From Mesorhizobium tamadayense (GTDB lineage: Bacteria; Pseudomonadota; Alphaproteobacteria; Rhizobiales; Rhizobiaceae), in contig NZ_RQXT01000004.1 of assembly GCF_003863365.1 (NCBI RefSeq), forward strand, positions 1 through 64,000: a DNA stretch of 64,000 nt, written 5' to 3'. Under the pieces are notes generated by a model, which was not told where the DNA came from, searched no databases, and was given only the letters and a program-made list of their open reading frames with translations. Each line of letters opens with the position of its first letter. Within the stretch, counting starts at the first letter, position 1. The position numbers were made by a program, and so were the translations under genes. Positions 1 to 7,869 of this stretch are shown here, piece by piece.

Positions 1-34
1 CCTAAGGGGGGCATGGCGGCATGGATTTTCAGCC

Positions 35-57
35 GTTCACCGTTCATTTCACGTTCA
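35..57 (+). promoter_or_regulatory. Direct GTTCA repeats upstream of feuN
   Basis: Three GTTCA pentamers lie at 35-39, 42-46 and 53-57. The last two are separated by 6 nt, giving the 11-bp period expected for tandem binding of OmpR/PhoP-type regulators on one DNA face. Their position just upstream of the feuN start makes autoregulation by FeuP a reasonable inference. Nothing in the sequence proves which protein binds. Confidence 0.35.
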
Positions 58-76
58 GCACGGATGCGTTAGAACC

Positions 77-382
77 GTGATCATGAAAACGTTCCGCTCC
101 CATATCCGCTCCGCGACGCTGGCGCTTGCCGCAGCCGGCCTTTTCGCGTCGCAGGCGACGGCCATGCCGGCCATCGAACCGTCGGTCGATGAGCCGATCG
201 TGCTTGCCGCCAGCGACTGCTACGCGATCGGCCAGCAGGTCGCCGCGCAGAATGGCGGCACACTTGCCAAGGCCTCGCAGGCGACGCGCGGCGGTCAGCA
301 GGTCTGCGTCATCGTTGTGCTGGTGCCCGGCAAGGAAGGCCAGCGCCCGCGTCGTTCCGAGATCGTGGTGCCGCTCAACTGA
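77..382 (+). CDS. feuN: Small periplasmic protein, probable FeuN inhibitor of FeuQ
   Basis: A 99-101 residue protein; ATG at 83 is the likelier start, with an in-frame GTG at 77. The N-terminus is a clear Sec signal peptide: basic segment, hydrophobic run rich in Ala/Leu, and an AxA-type cleavage site near residue 27 from the ATG. The mature protein is about 72 residues with two Cys and a positively charged C-terminal part. It lies 63 bp upstream of feuP on the same strand. In Sinorhizobium meliloti a small periplasmic protein encoded directly before feuPQ (FeuN) restrains the FeuQ sensor, and position, size and export signal all match that gene. The assignment rests on context more than on recognised sequence motifs. 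Confidence 0.65.
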   Translation: MIMKTFRSHIRSATLALAAAGLFASQATAMPAIEPSVDEPIVLAASDCYAIGQQVAAQNGGTLAKASQATRGGQQVCVIVVLVPGKEGQRPRRSEIVVPLN

Positions 383-445
383 CGCCAGCGTTTCCCAGGC
401 CGGCGGAATCGGCCTATATCTCCACCCCTCAACAGGCTCAAAACC

Positions 446-1111
446 ATGCGCGTGCTCGTCGTCGAGGATGACAAGGATCTCAACCGGCAACTGGCGGACG
501 CGCTGGTCGACGCCGGCTATGTGGTCGACCGCGCCTATGACGGCGAGGAGGGGCATTTCCTCGGCGATACCGAGCCTTACGACGCCGTCGTCCTCGACAT
601 CGGCCTGCCGCAGATGGACGGCATTAGCGTCGTCGAGCGCTGGCGGCGCGGCGGGCGCAAGATGCCGGTGCTGATCCTGACCGCGCGCGACCGCTGGAGC
701 GACAAGGTGTCCGGCATCGATGCCGGCGCCGACGACTATGTCACCAAGCCCTTCCACATCGAGGAGGTGCTGGCGCGGGTGCGGGCGCTGATCCGCCGCG
801 CCGCCGGCCACGCCTCGTCCGAGCTCACCTGCGGGCCGCTCAGGCTCGATACCAAGGCTTCCAAGGCCGACGTCAACGGCGTGCCGCTGAAGCTCACCTC
901 GCACGAGTTCCGGCTGCTTGCCTATCTGATGCATCACATGGGCGAGGTGGTCTCGCGCACCGAATTGGTCGAGCATCTCTACGACCAAGATTTCGACCGC
1001 GATTCCAACACCATCGAGGTGTTTGTCGGGCGGCTTCGCAAGAAGATGGGCATCGATATGATCGAAACCGTGCGTGGCATGGGCTATCGCATGCGAGAGC
1101 CGGAGGCGTGA
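446..1111 (+). CDS. feuP: OmpR-family response regulator FeuP
   Basis: 221 residues. The receiver domain (about 1-115) has the acidic pair at D8/D9, phosphoacceptor D51 in a VVLDIGLP context, the conserved Thr (TAR) and the switch Lys in VTKPF. The C-terminal part (about 125-218) is an OmpR/PhoB winged helix ending in the usual RGxGYR segment. It is followed by its kinase gene with 22 nt between. FeuPQ of rhizobia is known to control envelope functions including cyclic glucan export and was first named for an iron-uptake phenotype. The feuPQ-cycHJKL adjacency seen here is also described for Rhizobium leguminosarum, which supports the name. Confidence 0.85.
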   Translation: MRVLVVEDDKDLNRQLADALVDAGYVVDRAYDGEEGHFLGDTEPYDAVVLDIGLPQMDGISVVERWRRGGRKMPVLILTARDRWSDKVSGIDAGADDYVTKPFHIEEVLARVRALIRRAAGHASSELTCGPLRLDTKASKADVNGVPLKLTSHEFRLLAYLMHHMGEVVSRTELVEHLYDQDFDRDSNTIEVFVGRLRKKMGIDMIETVRGMGYRMREPEA

Positions 1112-1133
1112 CGCGGAACCGCTGAAGCCAACG

Positions 1134-2522
1134 ATGAGAGCGTGGCTTTCAAGGCTGCGGCTCTGGCCGCGCTCGCTGACCTTCCGCGTCATCGCCTTTT
1201 CCACCATCTGGGCGATCCTGACGCTGGTCGTCATCTTCACCCTGATCACCACGCTCTACCGCCAGGCCAGCGAGCGCGGCTTCGAAAGCCTGCTTTCGGC
1301 GCATCTGTTCAACCTGATCGGCTCCGTCGGCATTTCCGACAATGGCGCGCTGACAGGCTCGCCCGATCTTGGCGATCTGCGCTTCTCCGAGCCGAATTCC
1401 GGCTGGTACTGGTCCGTAGAGCCGGCTTCCGAAGGCGTTCACGGCGAAATCCATTCCTCCTCGATGACGACCTCGATCCTGTCGCCAAGCGTCGCCGAGG
1501 TTCCCTTCAACGCGAACTTCCAGCGTAGCTACTCGACCGAAGGCATCAAGGGCGAGGATCTCGCGGTGTTCGAGAGCGAGTTCGTGCTCGATGCCAAGAA
1601 CCGCGCCGCGCGTTTCCGCGTCATGGGCAACCACAGCGAGCTCGAGCAGGAGATCGCGAGCTTCCAGCGCCGGCTGCTCACCTATCTGTCGCTGTTCGGC
1701 GTCGGCATGATCGCCATCAACGCCATCGCCATCCTTTTGGGCCTGCAGCCCTTGCGCCGCGTGCGCAATGCGCTGGCCATGGTGCGCGAGGGCACGGCGC
1801 AGCGGCTCGACGGGCGCTTCCCCGCCGAGATCGAGCCTCTGGCCAGCGAGACCAATGCGCTCATCGAGAACAACAAGCGCATCGTCGAACGCTCGCGCAC
1901 GCAGGTCGGCAACCTCGCCCATTCGCTGAAGACGCCGCTTGCCGTGCTGATCAACGAGGGCCGCGCGCTCGGCGGCGCCAAGGGCCAGCTCATCGCCGAG
2001 CAGGCCGCCTCGATGCAGAAGCAGGTCGATCACTACCTGCAGCGCGCCCGTGTTGCGGCCCAGCGCGACAGCGTCGTCTTCCGCACGCCGCTGTCGCCCC
2101 TGGTCGAGCGCATGGTGCGCGTGCTGCGCAAGCTCAACCCACAGACCAAGCTCACGCTGTCGCTGCCGCCGGCCGAGATCGTCTTTGCCGGCGAGCGCGA
2201 GGATCTGGAGGAATTGCTCGGCAACCTGCTCGACAATGCCATGAAATGGGCAAAGAGCACCGTCGCCGTCTCGGTCGCCGCTGTTCCGGGAAGCGCCAAC
2301 CTGTTTGAGATCGTTATAGAGGATGACGGCCCCGGCATTCCCGAGGACAGCGCGCGGGAAGTGTTGAAGCGTGGCAAGAGACTGGACGAGACGAAGCCGG
2401 GGACCGGACTAGGACTTGCCATTGTCGGCGACCTCGTCAACGAGTATGGAGGCGCCCTGGCGCTGGAACGATCCGGCATGGGCGGCTTGAGGGCGGTGGT
2501 GAGATTGCGGAGCCTTCAATAA
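1134..2522 (+). CDS. feuQ: Sensor histidine kinase FeuQ
   Basis: 462 residues from ATG 1134; an upstream in-frame start at 1074 would overlap feuP and is less likely. The protein has a membrane segment near residues 18-40, a periplasmic sensory domain of about 150 residues, a second membrane segment near 183-205, HAMP-like linker, an H-box with His263 in LAHSLKTPL, and an HATPase domain with N-box (LLDNAMKWA), DDGPGIP and GTGLGL motifs. This is the PhoQ-like architecture. The periplasmic domain is the expected target of the small FeuN protein encoded upstream. Confidence 0.85.
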   Translation: MRAWLSRLRLWPRSLTFRVIAFSTIWAILTLVVIFTLITTLYRQASERGFESLLSAHLFNLIGSVGISDNGALTGSPDLGDLRFSEPNSGWYWSVEPASEGVHGEIHSSSMTTSILSPSVAEVPFNANFQRSYSTEGIKGEDLAVFESEFVLDAKNRAARFRVMGNHSELEQEIASFQRRLLTYLSLFGVGMIAINAIAILLGLQPLRRVRNALAMVREGTAQRLDGRFPAEIEPLASETNALIENNKRIVERSRTQVGNLAHSLKTPLAVLINEGRALGGAKGQLIAEQAASMQKQVDHYLQRARVAAQRDSVVFRTPLSPLVERMVRVLRKLNPQTKLTLSLPPAEIVFAGEREDLEELLGNLLDNAMKWAKSTVAVSVAAVPGSANLFEIVIEDDGPGIPEDSAREVLKRGKRLDETKPGTGLGLAIVGDLVNEYGGALALERSGMGGLRAVVRLRSLQ

Positions 2523-2669
2523 ATGTCTTTTATCGATTTGCGTGCGGCCGGCTATGGCCAAATTTCCGACAAATATCAATACTATGGGCTCGCCGGCTTC
2601 CCCGATGGCGCGGCCCCCAATTCGTTTCGCTCAAGAAATACATCCCGCTCAAGAGATCCGGTTGCTGGC

Positions 2670-3107
2670 ATGAAGATTCGCGTCGCGCTCGTTTCCGCCC
2701 TGCTGGCCGTATCGGGCTGCACGACACTGGGCAGGGGCAGCCCGACCTCTCCCGTCACGCCCGCCGCCACCCCGCCCGCTGGCGGCAAGGTGGGAGCCAG
2801 CATCGTCGCGGCGATGAATGGCGGGCTGATCGGCGGATCGATCGGTTCGGGTCTGAGCGACGCCGAAAAGCGCAAGGGCCTCGAGGCGGAATACAAGGCG
2901 CTGGAATACAACGCCAGCGGCCAGAAGGTGACATGGAAAGGCGACAGCTCATCCCATTACGGTGAGGTGGTGGCGGCCCAGCCCTATCGGGTCGGCTCGC
3001 AGGACTGCCGCCAGTACACGCATACCGTCTACGCTGGCGCATCGGGTGTCACCGCGCGCGGCACCGCCTGCCGCAATGCCGACGGCAGCTGGACACCGCT
3101 GACTTAG
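2670..3107 (+). CDS. RT0821/Lpp0805-type surface lipoprotein
   Basis: 145 residues from ATG 2670; the open frame continues upstream to 2523 without a convincing start. The N-terminus is a type II signal peptide with a lipobox ending LAVSGC (Cys17), so the mature protein should be lipidated. A Pro/Thr-rich spacer is followed by a glycine-zipper stretch (GGLIGGSIGSG) and a C-terminal domain with two conserved Cys. This matches the alphaproteobacterial RT0821/Lpp0805 (17 kDa antigen-like) family, usually outer-membrane associated. Function unknown. The gene stands alone between feuQ and the ccm operon. Confidence 0.7.
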   Translation: MKIRVALVSALLAVSGCTTLGRGSPTSPVTPAATPPAGGKVGASIVAAMNGGLIGGSIGSGLSDAEKRKGLEAEYKALEYNASGQKVTWKGDSSSHYGEVVAAQPYRVGSQDCRQYTHTVYAGASGVTARGTACRNADGSWTPLT

Positions 3108-3158
3108 AGCGGTTCAGTCTTTGATCGGAAGGCCGACCCGCTGGAATTGCTCTAATTT
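3108..3158. repeat. Rhizobial intergenic repeat, AGAGCGGTTC family
   Basis: The stretch opens with AGAGCGGTTCA right after the lipoprotein stop codon and closes with GGAATTGCTCT. The same two ends flank the longer repeat region after degP (9426-9548). It is a degenerate member of that dispersed family and may also serve as a weak terminator. Confidence 0.5.
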
Positions 3159-3177
3159 AGGCAACGGCCGGCGCGAT

Positions 3178-3191
3178 TTGACATCGATCAA
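3178..3191 (+). promoter_or_regulatory. FNR/FixK-type box upstream of the ccm operon
   Basis: TTGACATCGATCAA fits the FNR/FixK consensus TTGAT-N4-ATCAA with one mismatch, and fits the relaxed TTGA-N6-TCAA form exactly. It ends 81 bp before the ccmI ATG at 3273, a plausible activator position. FixK and FnrN drive microaerobic genes in rhizobia, including respiratory functions that need c-type cytochromes, so oxygen control of ccmIEFH is the natural inference. Confidence 0.55.
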
Positions 3192-3272
3192 GGTCAGGCG
3201 GCATGTCTGCCGTCAAAGCGTCGCAGCACGTCCGTGTTGGCAGGGCAGGGCTCTGCCTTTATTGGAATAGCC

Positions 3273-4409
3273 ATGCTGTTTTGGGTCATAGCTGCAATCC
3301 TCACGCTGGGCGCCAGCCTGGCGGTGCTTTTGCCGCTGGCCGGCGGCACGAAAGGCGCGTCGGCCGCTGGCGATCACGATCTCGAGGTCTATCGCGACCA
3401 GCTTTCGGAGCTCGACCGCGATATGGCGCGCGGCCTGATCCAGCCGGGCGAGGCCGAGGAAGCGCGCGCCGAGATCGGCCGCCGCATCCTGCGTCTCGGC
3501 TCAGACGGCCAGGCAAGCACGCGGGCACCGCGCCCGTCGCGCACCGCAAGGCTGGTCGCAACCGCCGCCGTGCTGGCGGTGCCGCTGGTGAGCTGGGGGC
3601 TTTACGGCGCGCTCGGCTCGCCCGACCTGCCGTCGCAGCCGCTGGCCGAACGGCTCGCCAAGAACCCTGCCGATTCCTCGGTCGACGAGTTGGTCGCCCG
3701 CGCCGAGGCGCATCTTGCGGCCAACCCGTCCGACGGCAAGGGTTGGGACGTGCTGGCGCCGATCTATCTGCGCCTGCAGCGCTACACCGACGCGGTGACG
3801 GCCTATCGCAACGCCATCCGCCTCGACGGCGACAGCGCCGTGCGCCAGGCCGGCCTTGGCGAGGCGATCGCCAACGCCGCCGGCGGCATCGTTTCGGCCG
3901 ACGCACAAGCTGCCTTCGAGGCGGCGCTGAAGCTCGATCCGGCCAACGCCAAGGCAAATTTCTACCTGGCGATGGGGCTCGCCCAGGAGGGCAAGAAGGC
4001 CGAAGCCGCCGCCGCCTGGCAAAAAATGCTCGGCCAGCTAGCGCCGGATTCGCCATGGCGCAGCGCTGTCCAGCAGGCGCTTGCCGAAACGGCCGAGCCG
4101 CCGGCCGCGGCGGGCAAACCGGCGAACGGGCCGGATGCTCAAGCTGTCGAAGCGGCCCAGCAGATGTCGCCGCAGGACCGCCAGGCGATGATCGAGACGA
4201 TGGTCGCTGGCCTCGACGACCGGCTGAAGCAAAATCCGCGCGACGAGGAAGGATGGATGCGGCTCATTCGCTCCTATGTCGTGCTCGGCAAGGCCGACCA
4301 GGCGCGCGACGCGCTCGGCCGCGCTGTCGCTGTGTTTGGCGCCGACAGCGAGCAGGCCAGGAAATTTACCGCCTTTGCCGCCTCCCTCGGCGTGACGGCG
4401 ACGGAGTAG
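3273..4409 (+). CDS. ccmI: Cytochrome c biogenesis protein CcmI (CycH)
   Basis: 378 residues. ATG 3273 puts the first transmembrane helix ([18 protein letters not shown]) at the very N-terminus, as in CcmI. A second helix near residues 95-115 follows a short coiled, acidic/basic cytoplasmic loop. The rest is periplasmic and contains TPR-like repeats ([18 protein letters not shown] and following). CcmI presents apocytochrome c to the CcmF/CcmH haem ligation machinery. It is first in a tight four-gene operon with ccmE 3 bp downstream. Confidence 0.9.
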   Translation: MLFWVIAAILTLGASLAVLLPLAGGTKGASAAGDHDLEVYRDQLSELDRDMARGLIQPGEAEEARAEIGRRILRLGSDGQASTRAPRPSRTARLVATAAVLAVPLVSWGLYGALGSPDLPSQPLAERLAKNPADSSVDELVARAEAHLAANPSDGKGWDVLAPIYLRLQRYTDAVTAYRNAIRLDGDSAVRQAGLGEAIANAAGGIVSADAQAAFEAALKLDPANAKANFYLAMGLAQEGKKAEAAAAWQKMLGQLAPDSPWRSAVQQALAETAEPPAAAGKPANGPDAQAVEAAQQMSPQDRQAMIETMVAGLDDRLKQNPRDEEGWMRLIRSYVVLGKADQARDALGRAVAVFGADSEQARKFTAFAASLGVTATE

Positions 4410-4412
4410 GAT

Positions 4413-4856
4413 ATGACGCGCAAGCAGAAGCGATTGTCGGTGATCCTGGCGGGGCTGGCCTTCCTCGGCGCCGCCGCCGGGCTCACCTTCTATGCGCTCG
4501 GGCAGAAGGCTTCCTATTTCTACATGCCGGCCGATCTCACCACGGCAACCGTCCAGCCTGGACAGCGCATACGTCTCGGCGGCCTGGTCGAGAAAGGTAC
4601 GATCGTGCGCGGCCAGGGCGCTACCGTTGCCTTCTCGGTCACCGACAAGCAGAAGTCGGTGAAGGTTACCTATACCGGCATCCTGCCCGACTTGTTCCGC
4701 GAGGAGCAGGGCGTCATCACCGAGGGCGCCTTCGGTCCGGACGGCGTTTTCGTCGCCGACAGCGTTTTAGCCAAGCATGACGAGCGCTATATGCCCAAGG
4801 AAGTCGCCGACGGCCTGAAGGCGAAGGGCGTGTGGCAGGAAAGCAAGAGTGAGTAA
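4413..4856 (+). CDS. ccmE: Haem chaperone CcmE (CycJ)
   Basis: 147 residues, the usual size. A single N-terminal membrane anchor (about 8-28) is followed by the OB-fold periplasmic domain with the GLVEKGT motif. The covalent haem-binding His122 lies in [10 protein letters not shown] with the conserved Tyr126. CcmE takes haem from the CcmABC complex and passes it to CcmF. Its position between ccmI and ccmF is the standard rhizobial cycHJKL order. Confidence 0.95.
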   Translation: MTRKQKRLSVILAGLAFLGAAAGLTFYALGQKASYFYMPADLTTATVQPGQRIRLGGLVEKGTIVRGQGATVAFSVTDKQKSVKVTYTGILPDLFREEQGVITEGAFGPDGVFVADSVLAKHDERYMPKEVADGLKAKGVWQESKSE

Positions 4857-4861
4857 TAGCC

Positions 4862-6850
4862 GTGGTTGAGACCGGACATTTCGCCCTCGTCCTCGCCTTC
4901 GCGCTGTCGCTGGTGCAGATGCTGGTGCCGCTGGTTGGCGCCCGCGCCGGCAATCAGCGGCTGATGGCGGTCGGCGGTCCGGTCGCGGTCACCGGCTTTG
5001 CGCTCACCGCGCTTTCCTTCACGGCTCTGGCCACCGCCTATGCCGGCTCCGACTTCTCGGTGGCAAGCGTGTGGGAGAACTCCCATTCGCTGCAGCCGCT
5101 GATCTACAAGATCACGGGCACCTGGGGAAACCACGAAGGCTCGATGCTGCTCTGGGTGCTGATCCTGACCTTCTTCGGCGCGCTCGTCGCCGTTTTCGGC
5201 AACAACCTGCCGGCGACGCTCAAGGCCAACGTGCTTGCCGTGCAGGGCATGATCGGCGCCGCCTTCTTCCTGTTCATCCTGGCGACGTCAAACCCGTTCA
5301 TCCGGCTGAACCCGGCGCCGATCGAGGGCCGCGACTTGAACCCAATCCTGCAGGACCTCGGCCTCGCCGTTCATCCGCCGCTGCTCTATCTCGGCTATGT
5401 CGGCTTCTCGATCTGCTTCTCCTTCTCGGTCGCAGCCCTGATCGAAGGCCGCATCGACGCCTCCTGGGCGCGCTGGGTGCGGCCTTGGACGCTGGTCGCC
5501 TGGATGTTCCTCACAGGCGGCATCGCCATGGGTTCCTACTGGGCCTATTACGAGCTCGGCTGGGGCGGCTTCTGGTTCTGGGACCCGGTCGAGAATGCTT
5601 CCTTCATGCCTTGGCTTGCGGGCACCGCGCTGCTCCATTCGGCGATCGTCATGGAGAAGCGCTCGGCGCTGAAGATCTGGACGCTGCTGCTTGCGATCCT
5701 CACCTTCTCGCTGTCGCTGCTAGGCACCTTCCTGGTGCGCTCCGGCGTGCTGACGTCCGTGCACGCCTTCGCCACCGATCCGGCGCGCGGCGTCTTCATC
5801 CTCTGCATCCTGACGCTGTTCATCGGCGGCTCGCTGACGCTGTTCGCGCTGCGGGCGTCGCGGCTGACGGCGGGCGGGCTGTTCCATCCGATCTCGCGCG
5901 AAGGAGCGCTGGTCCTCAACAACCTGTTCCTCACCACGGCTACCGCGACAGTGCTGGTCGGCACGCTCTACCCGCTGGCGCTCGAAGCCATCACCGGCGG
6001 CAAGATCTCGGTCGGCGCGCCGTTCTTCGACCTGACCTTCGGCCCGCTGATGCTGCCGCTGCTCGCCATCGTGCCGTTCGGCCCGTTGCTTGCCTGGAAG
6101 CGCGGCGACGTGCTTGCCGCTTCGCAGCGCCTGATGGCGGCCTTCGCGCTGGCGCTGGCCGCGATGCTCGTCACCGGCCTGTTCATCGATGGCGCCTCGG
6201 TCTTCGCCGCGCTCGGCGTCGGGCTCGCCGTCTGGCTTGTCGCCGGCGCGCTCACCGACCTCGCCGTCAAGTCCGGGGTCGGCTCGGTGGCGCCGACCGT
6301 CATGCTGAGGCGCTTTGCCGGCCTGCCGCGCTCGGTCTTCGGCACGACACTTGCCCATCTCGGCCTTGGGCTCACCTTGCTCGGCATCGTCGGCACCTTG
6401 TCCTTCGGCACCGAGAAGATTCTCACCATGCGCCCCGGCGAGACGGTGGAGCTTTCCGGCCACACGCTGCGCTTCGAGGGGCTCTACCCGCAGAAAGGCC
6501 CGAACTTCACCGAGGATCGCGGCCGCTTCCTTTTGATCTCAGAGGGCAATGCCGATGGCGAGATCACTTCCGCCAAGCGTTTCTATCCGGTGCGGCAGAC
6601 GGTGACGACCGAGTCCGGCATCAGGACGCTGGGTTTGAGCCAGCTTTATCTGTCGCTCGGCGACGCGGGCAATGACGGCTCCGTCGTCGTGCGCCTGTGG
6701 TGGAAGCCGCTGGTGACGCTGATCTGGGGCGGCGGGCTGGTGATGATGGCGGGTGCCGCGATGTCGCTGGCTGATCGTCGCCTTCGCGTCGGCGCCCCGT
6801 CGCGCCGCCGCAAGCCGGCTGCCGCCGCTGTATCCGCGAGCCCGACATGA
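4862..6850 (+). CDS. ccmF: Haem lyase subunit CcmF (CycK)
   Basis: 662 residues from a GTG start 5 bp after ccmE. It is a polytopic inner-membrane protein with many transmembrane helices. The tryptophan-rich WWD domain for haem handling is present around residues 225-250 ([18 protein letters not shown]), with conserved His residues in flanking helices. CcmF with CcmH and CcmI attaches haem to apocytochromes c on the periplasmic side. Its stop overlaps the ccmH start in an ATGA arrangement, so the two are translationally coupled. Confidence 0.95.
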   Translation: MVETGHFALVLAFALSLVQMLVPLVGARAGNQRLMAVGGPVAVTGFALTALSFTALATAYAGSDFSVASVWENSHSLQPLIYKITGTWGNHEGSMLLWVLILTFFGALVAVFGNNLPATLKANVLAVQGMIGAAFFLFILATSNPFIRLNPAPIEGRDLNPILQDLGLAVHPPLLYLGYVGFSICFSFSVAALIEGRIDASWARWVRPWTLVAWMFLTGGIAMGSYWAYYELGWGGFWFWDPVENASFMPWLAGTALLHSAIVMEKRSALKIWTLLLAILTFSLSLLGTFLVRSGVLTSVHAFATDPARGVFILCILTLFIGGSLTLFALRASRLTAGGLFHPISREGALVLNNLFLTTATATVLVGTLYPLALEAITGGKISVGAPFFDLTFGPLMLPLLAIVPFGPLLAWKRGDVLAASQRLMAAFALALAAMLVTGLFIDGASVFAALGVGLAVWLVAGALTDLAVKSGVGSVAPTVMLRRFAGLPRSVFGTTLAHLGLGLTLLGIVGTLSFGTEKILTMRPGETVELSGHTLRFEGLYPQKGPNFTEDRGRFLLISEGNADGEITSAKRFYPVRQTVTTESGIRTLGLSQLYLSLGDAGNDGSVVVRLWWKPLVTLIWGGGLVMMAGAAMSLADRRLRVGAPSRRRKPAAAAVSASPT

Positions 6851-7314
6851 GCAAGCGGCTGTCGCTTTCCTCGCTGGTGCTGCTTCTCGCCCTGGTCTTC
6901 GCCGGGGCGGCGCAGGCGGTGAAGCCGGACGAGGTGCTGCCCGATCCGGCGCTGGAGGCCCGCGCCCGCGCGCTTTCCGAAGGCCTGCGCTGCATGGTCT
7001 GCCAGAACCAGTCGATCGACGAGTCCGACGCGGATCTCGCCCGCGACCTGCGCATCCTCGTGCGCCAGCGCTTGGTCGCCGGCGACAGCGACCAGCAGGT
7101 GATGGACTATATCGTCTCGCGCTATGGCGAGTTCGTGCTGTTGCAGCCGCGCTTCAGCCTGCGCAACGCGCTGTTGTGGGGCACGCCGGCGCTTCTGCTT
7201 CTGGCCGGCGGCATCTTCATCGTGCTCAGCGCCCGCTCGCGCCGGCCGGCCTCGGACAGCAGCACCCTGAGCGCCGAAGAGCAGGTAGCGCTGGACAAGA
7301 TGCTGCGCGATTAA
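6847..7314 (+). CDS. ccmH: Cytochrome c maturation thiol reductase CcmH (CycL)
   Basis: 155 residues. A signal/anchor at the N-terminus (about 5-24) precedes the periplasmic three-helix domain with the redox motif RCMVCQNQ (Cys49 and Cys52), which reduces apocytochrome c CXXCH thiols. A second membrane helix lies near residues 105-125. It is the last gene of ccmIEFH and overlaps ccmF by 4 bp. The size matches the short CcmH/CycL form, consistent with CcmI being a separate gene. Confidence 0.93.
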   Translation: MSKRLSLSSLVLLLALVFAGAAQAVKPDEVLPDPALEARARALSEGLRCMVCQNQSIDESDADLARDLRILVRQRLVAGDSDQQVMDYIVSRYGEFVLLQPRFSLRNALLWGTPALLLLAGGIFIVLSARSRRPASDSSTLSAEEQVALDKMLRD

Positions 7315-7353
7315 CGCCTATCCCCGGCCTTGATTGGTCGATGCCGTCCCCAT

Positions 7354-7408
7354 CGTCATCACAGGGTCTCCGCGCCGGAGCTTCGCTCTGCTTCGCCCTG
7401 GGATGACG
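7354..7408. repeat. Palindromic intergenic repeat, CGTCATCC family
   Basis: Begins CGTCATCACAGGG and ends CCCTGGGATGACG, with GGAG/CTCC-rich centre. Related copies are at 48456-48512 and 50671-50728, with a truncated copy at 50837-50863. The near-perfect dyad can fold in either transcript and may terminate both ccmH and the convergent RHH gene. Confidence 0.65.
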
Positions 7409-7449
7409 AACTCGAAGATGCATACGCCAAAGTCTCCAGTTCCGCGAGT

Positions 7450-7719
7450 TCACATCTTGGCTGCGCGCTCGGCTTTCTCTGCCTCGATCACGGCGTCGAT
7501 TTCCGCCATTGCTGTGTCGTGAGGCACCACACGGCCCGCCGTTGCGTCGGCTATTCCGCGTTTGATACCCTCGATCACCTCAATCTCCCGATCGACATAG
7601 GTCGCAACCGCTTCGGCCATGAGCGAGGATTTGCTGCGCCCTGTCGCGGCAGCGATCTGCTCAAGCTTCAGCTTGGTTTCGGACGAGACCCGAATTGTCA
7701 TGGTCGTGCTCGCGGTCAT
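7450..7719 (-). CDS. Ribbon-helix-helix (CopG/ParD-like) antitoxin-type protein
   Basis: 89 residues from the ATG at 7719; the open frame extends upstream but that part lacks family character. The N-terminal region (MTIRVSSETKLKLEQIAAATGRSKSSLMAEAVATYVDRE, given here only as position 7-45) is a typical RHH fold: a short beta strand and two helices with the small GRSKS turn. The C-terminal tail is acidic and alanine-rich, as in antitoxins that wrap a RelE/ParE toxin. No toxin gene follows: only about 135 bp, mostly a dispersed repeat, separate it from the convergent ccmH. It is therefore an orphan antitoxin or a small standalone regulator. Confidence 0.65.
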   Translation of the reverse strand: MTASTTMTIRVSSETKLKLEQIAAATGRSKSSLMAEAVATYVDREIEVIEGIKRGIADATAGRVVPHDTAMAEIDAVIEAEKAERAAKM

Positions 7720-7755
7720 GTCGAAGCCTTGTGATGGTCCACCTTGTTGGCGCAA

Positions 7756-7795
7756 CATTACAAAATTTTCATGTACCGGAAATGGCGCCGTAATG
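7756..7795. promoter_or_regulatory. Inverted repeat between RHH gene and degP
   Basis: CATTAC at 7756-7761 and GTAATG at 7790-7795 form an inverted repeat around an AT-rich core containing AAAATTTT (7762-7769). It lies 37-76 bp upstream of the RHH start, where an autoregulatory operator would be expected, and in the shared divergent region with degP. The palindrome CTTTCGAAAG (7845-7854) is closer to degP. Binding partners are unknown. Confidence 0.3.
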
Positions 7796-7869
7796 TGCGT
7801 CTCACTAATCCTCTTGCCCGAGGATGCTTCGCCTGAGCGCATCCCTTTCGAAAGAGGATACGAAACCCC

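Noticed and set aside
7226..7453. A possible toxin frame downstream of the RHH gene
   Set aside because: It overlaps ccmH on the opposite strand and a palindromic repeat, and looks nothing like RelE, ParE or other toxins.
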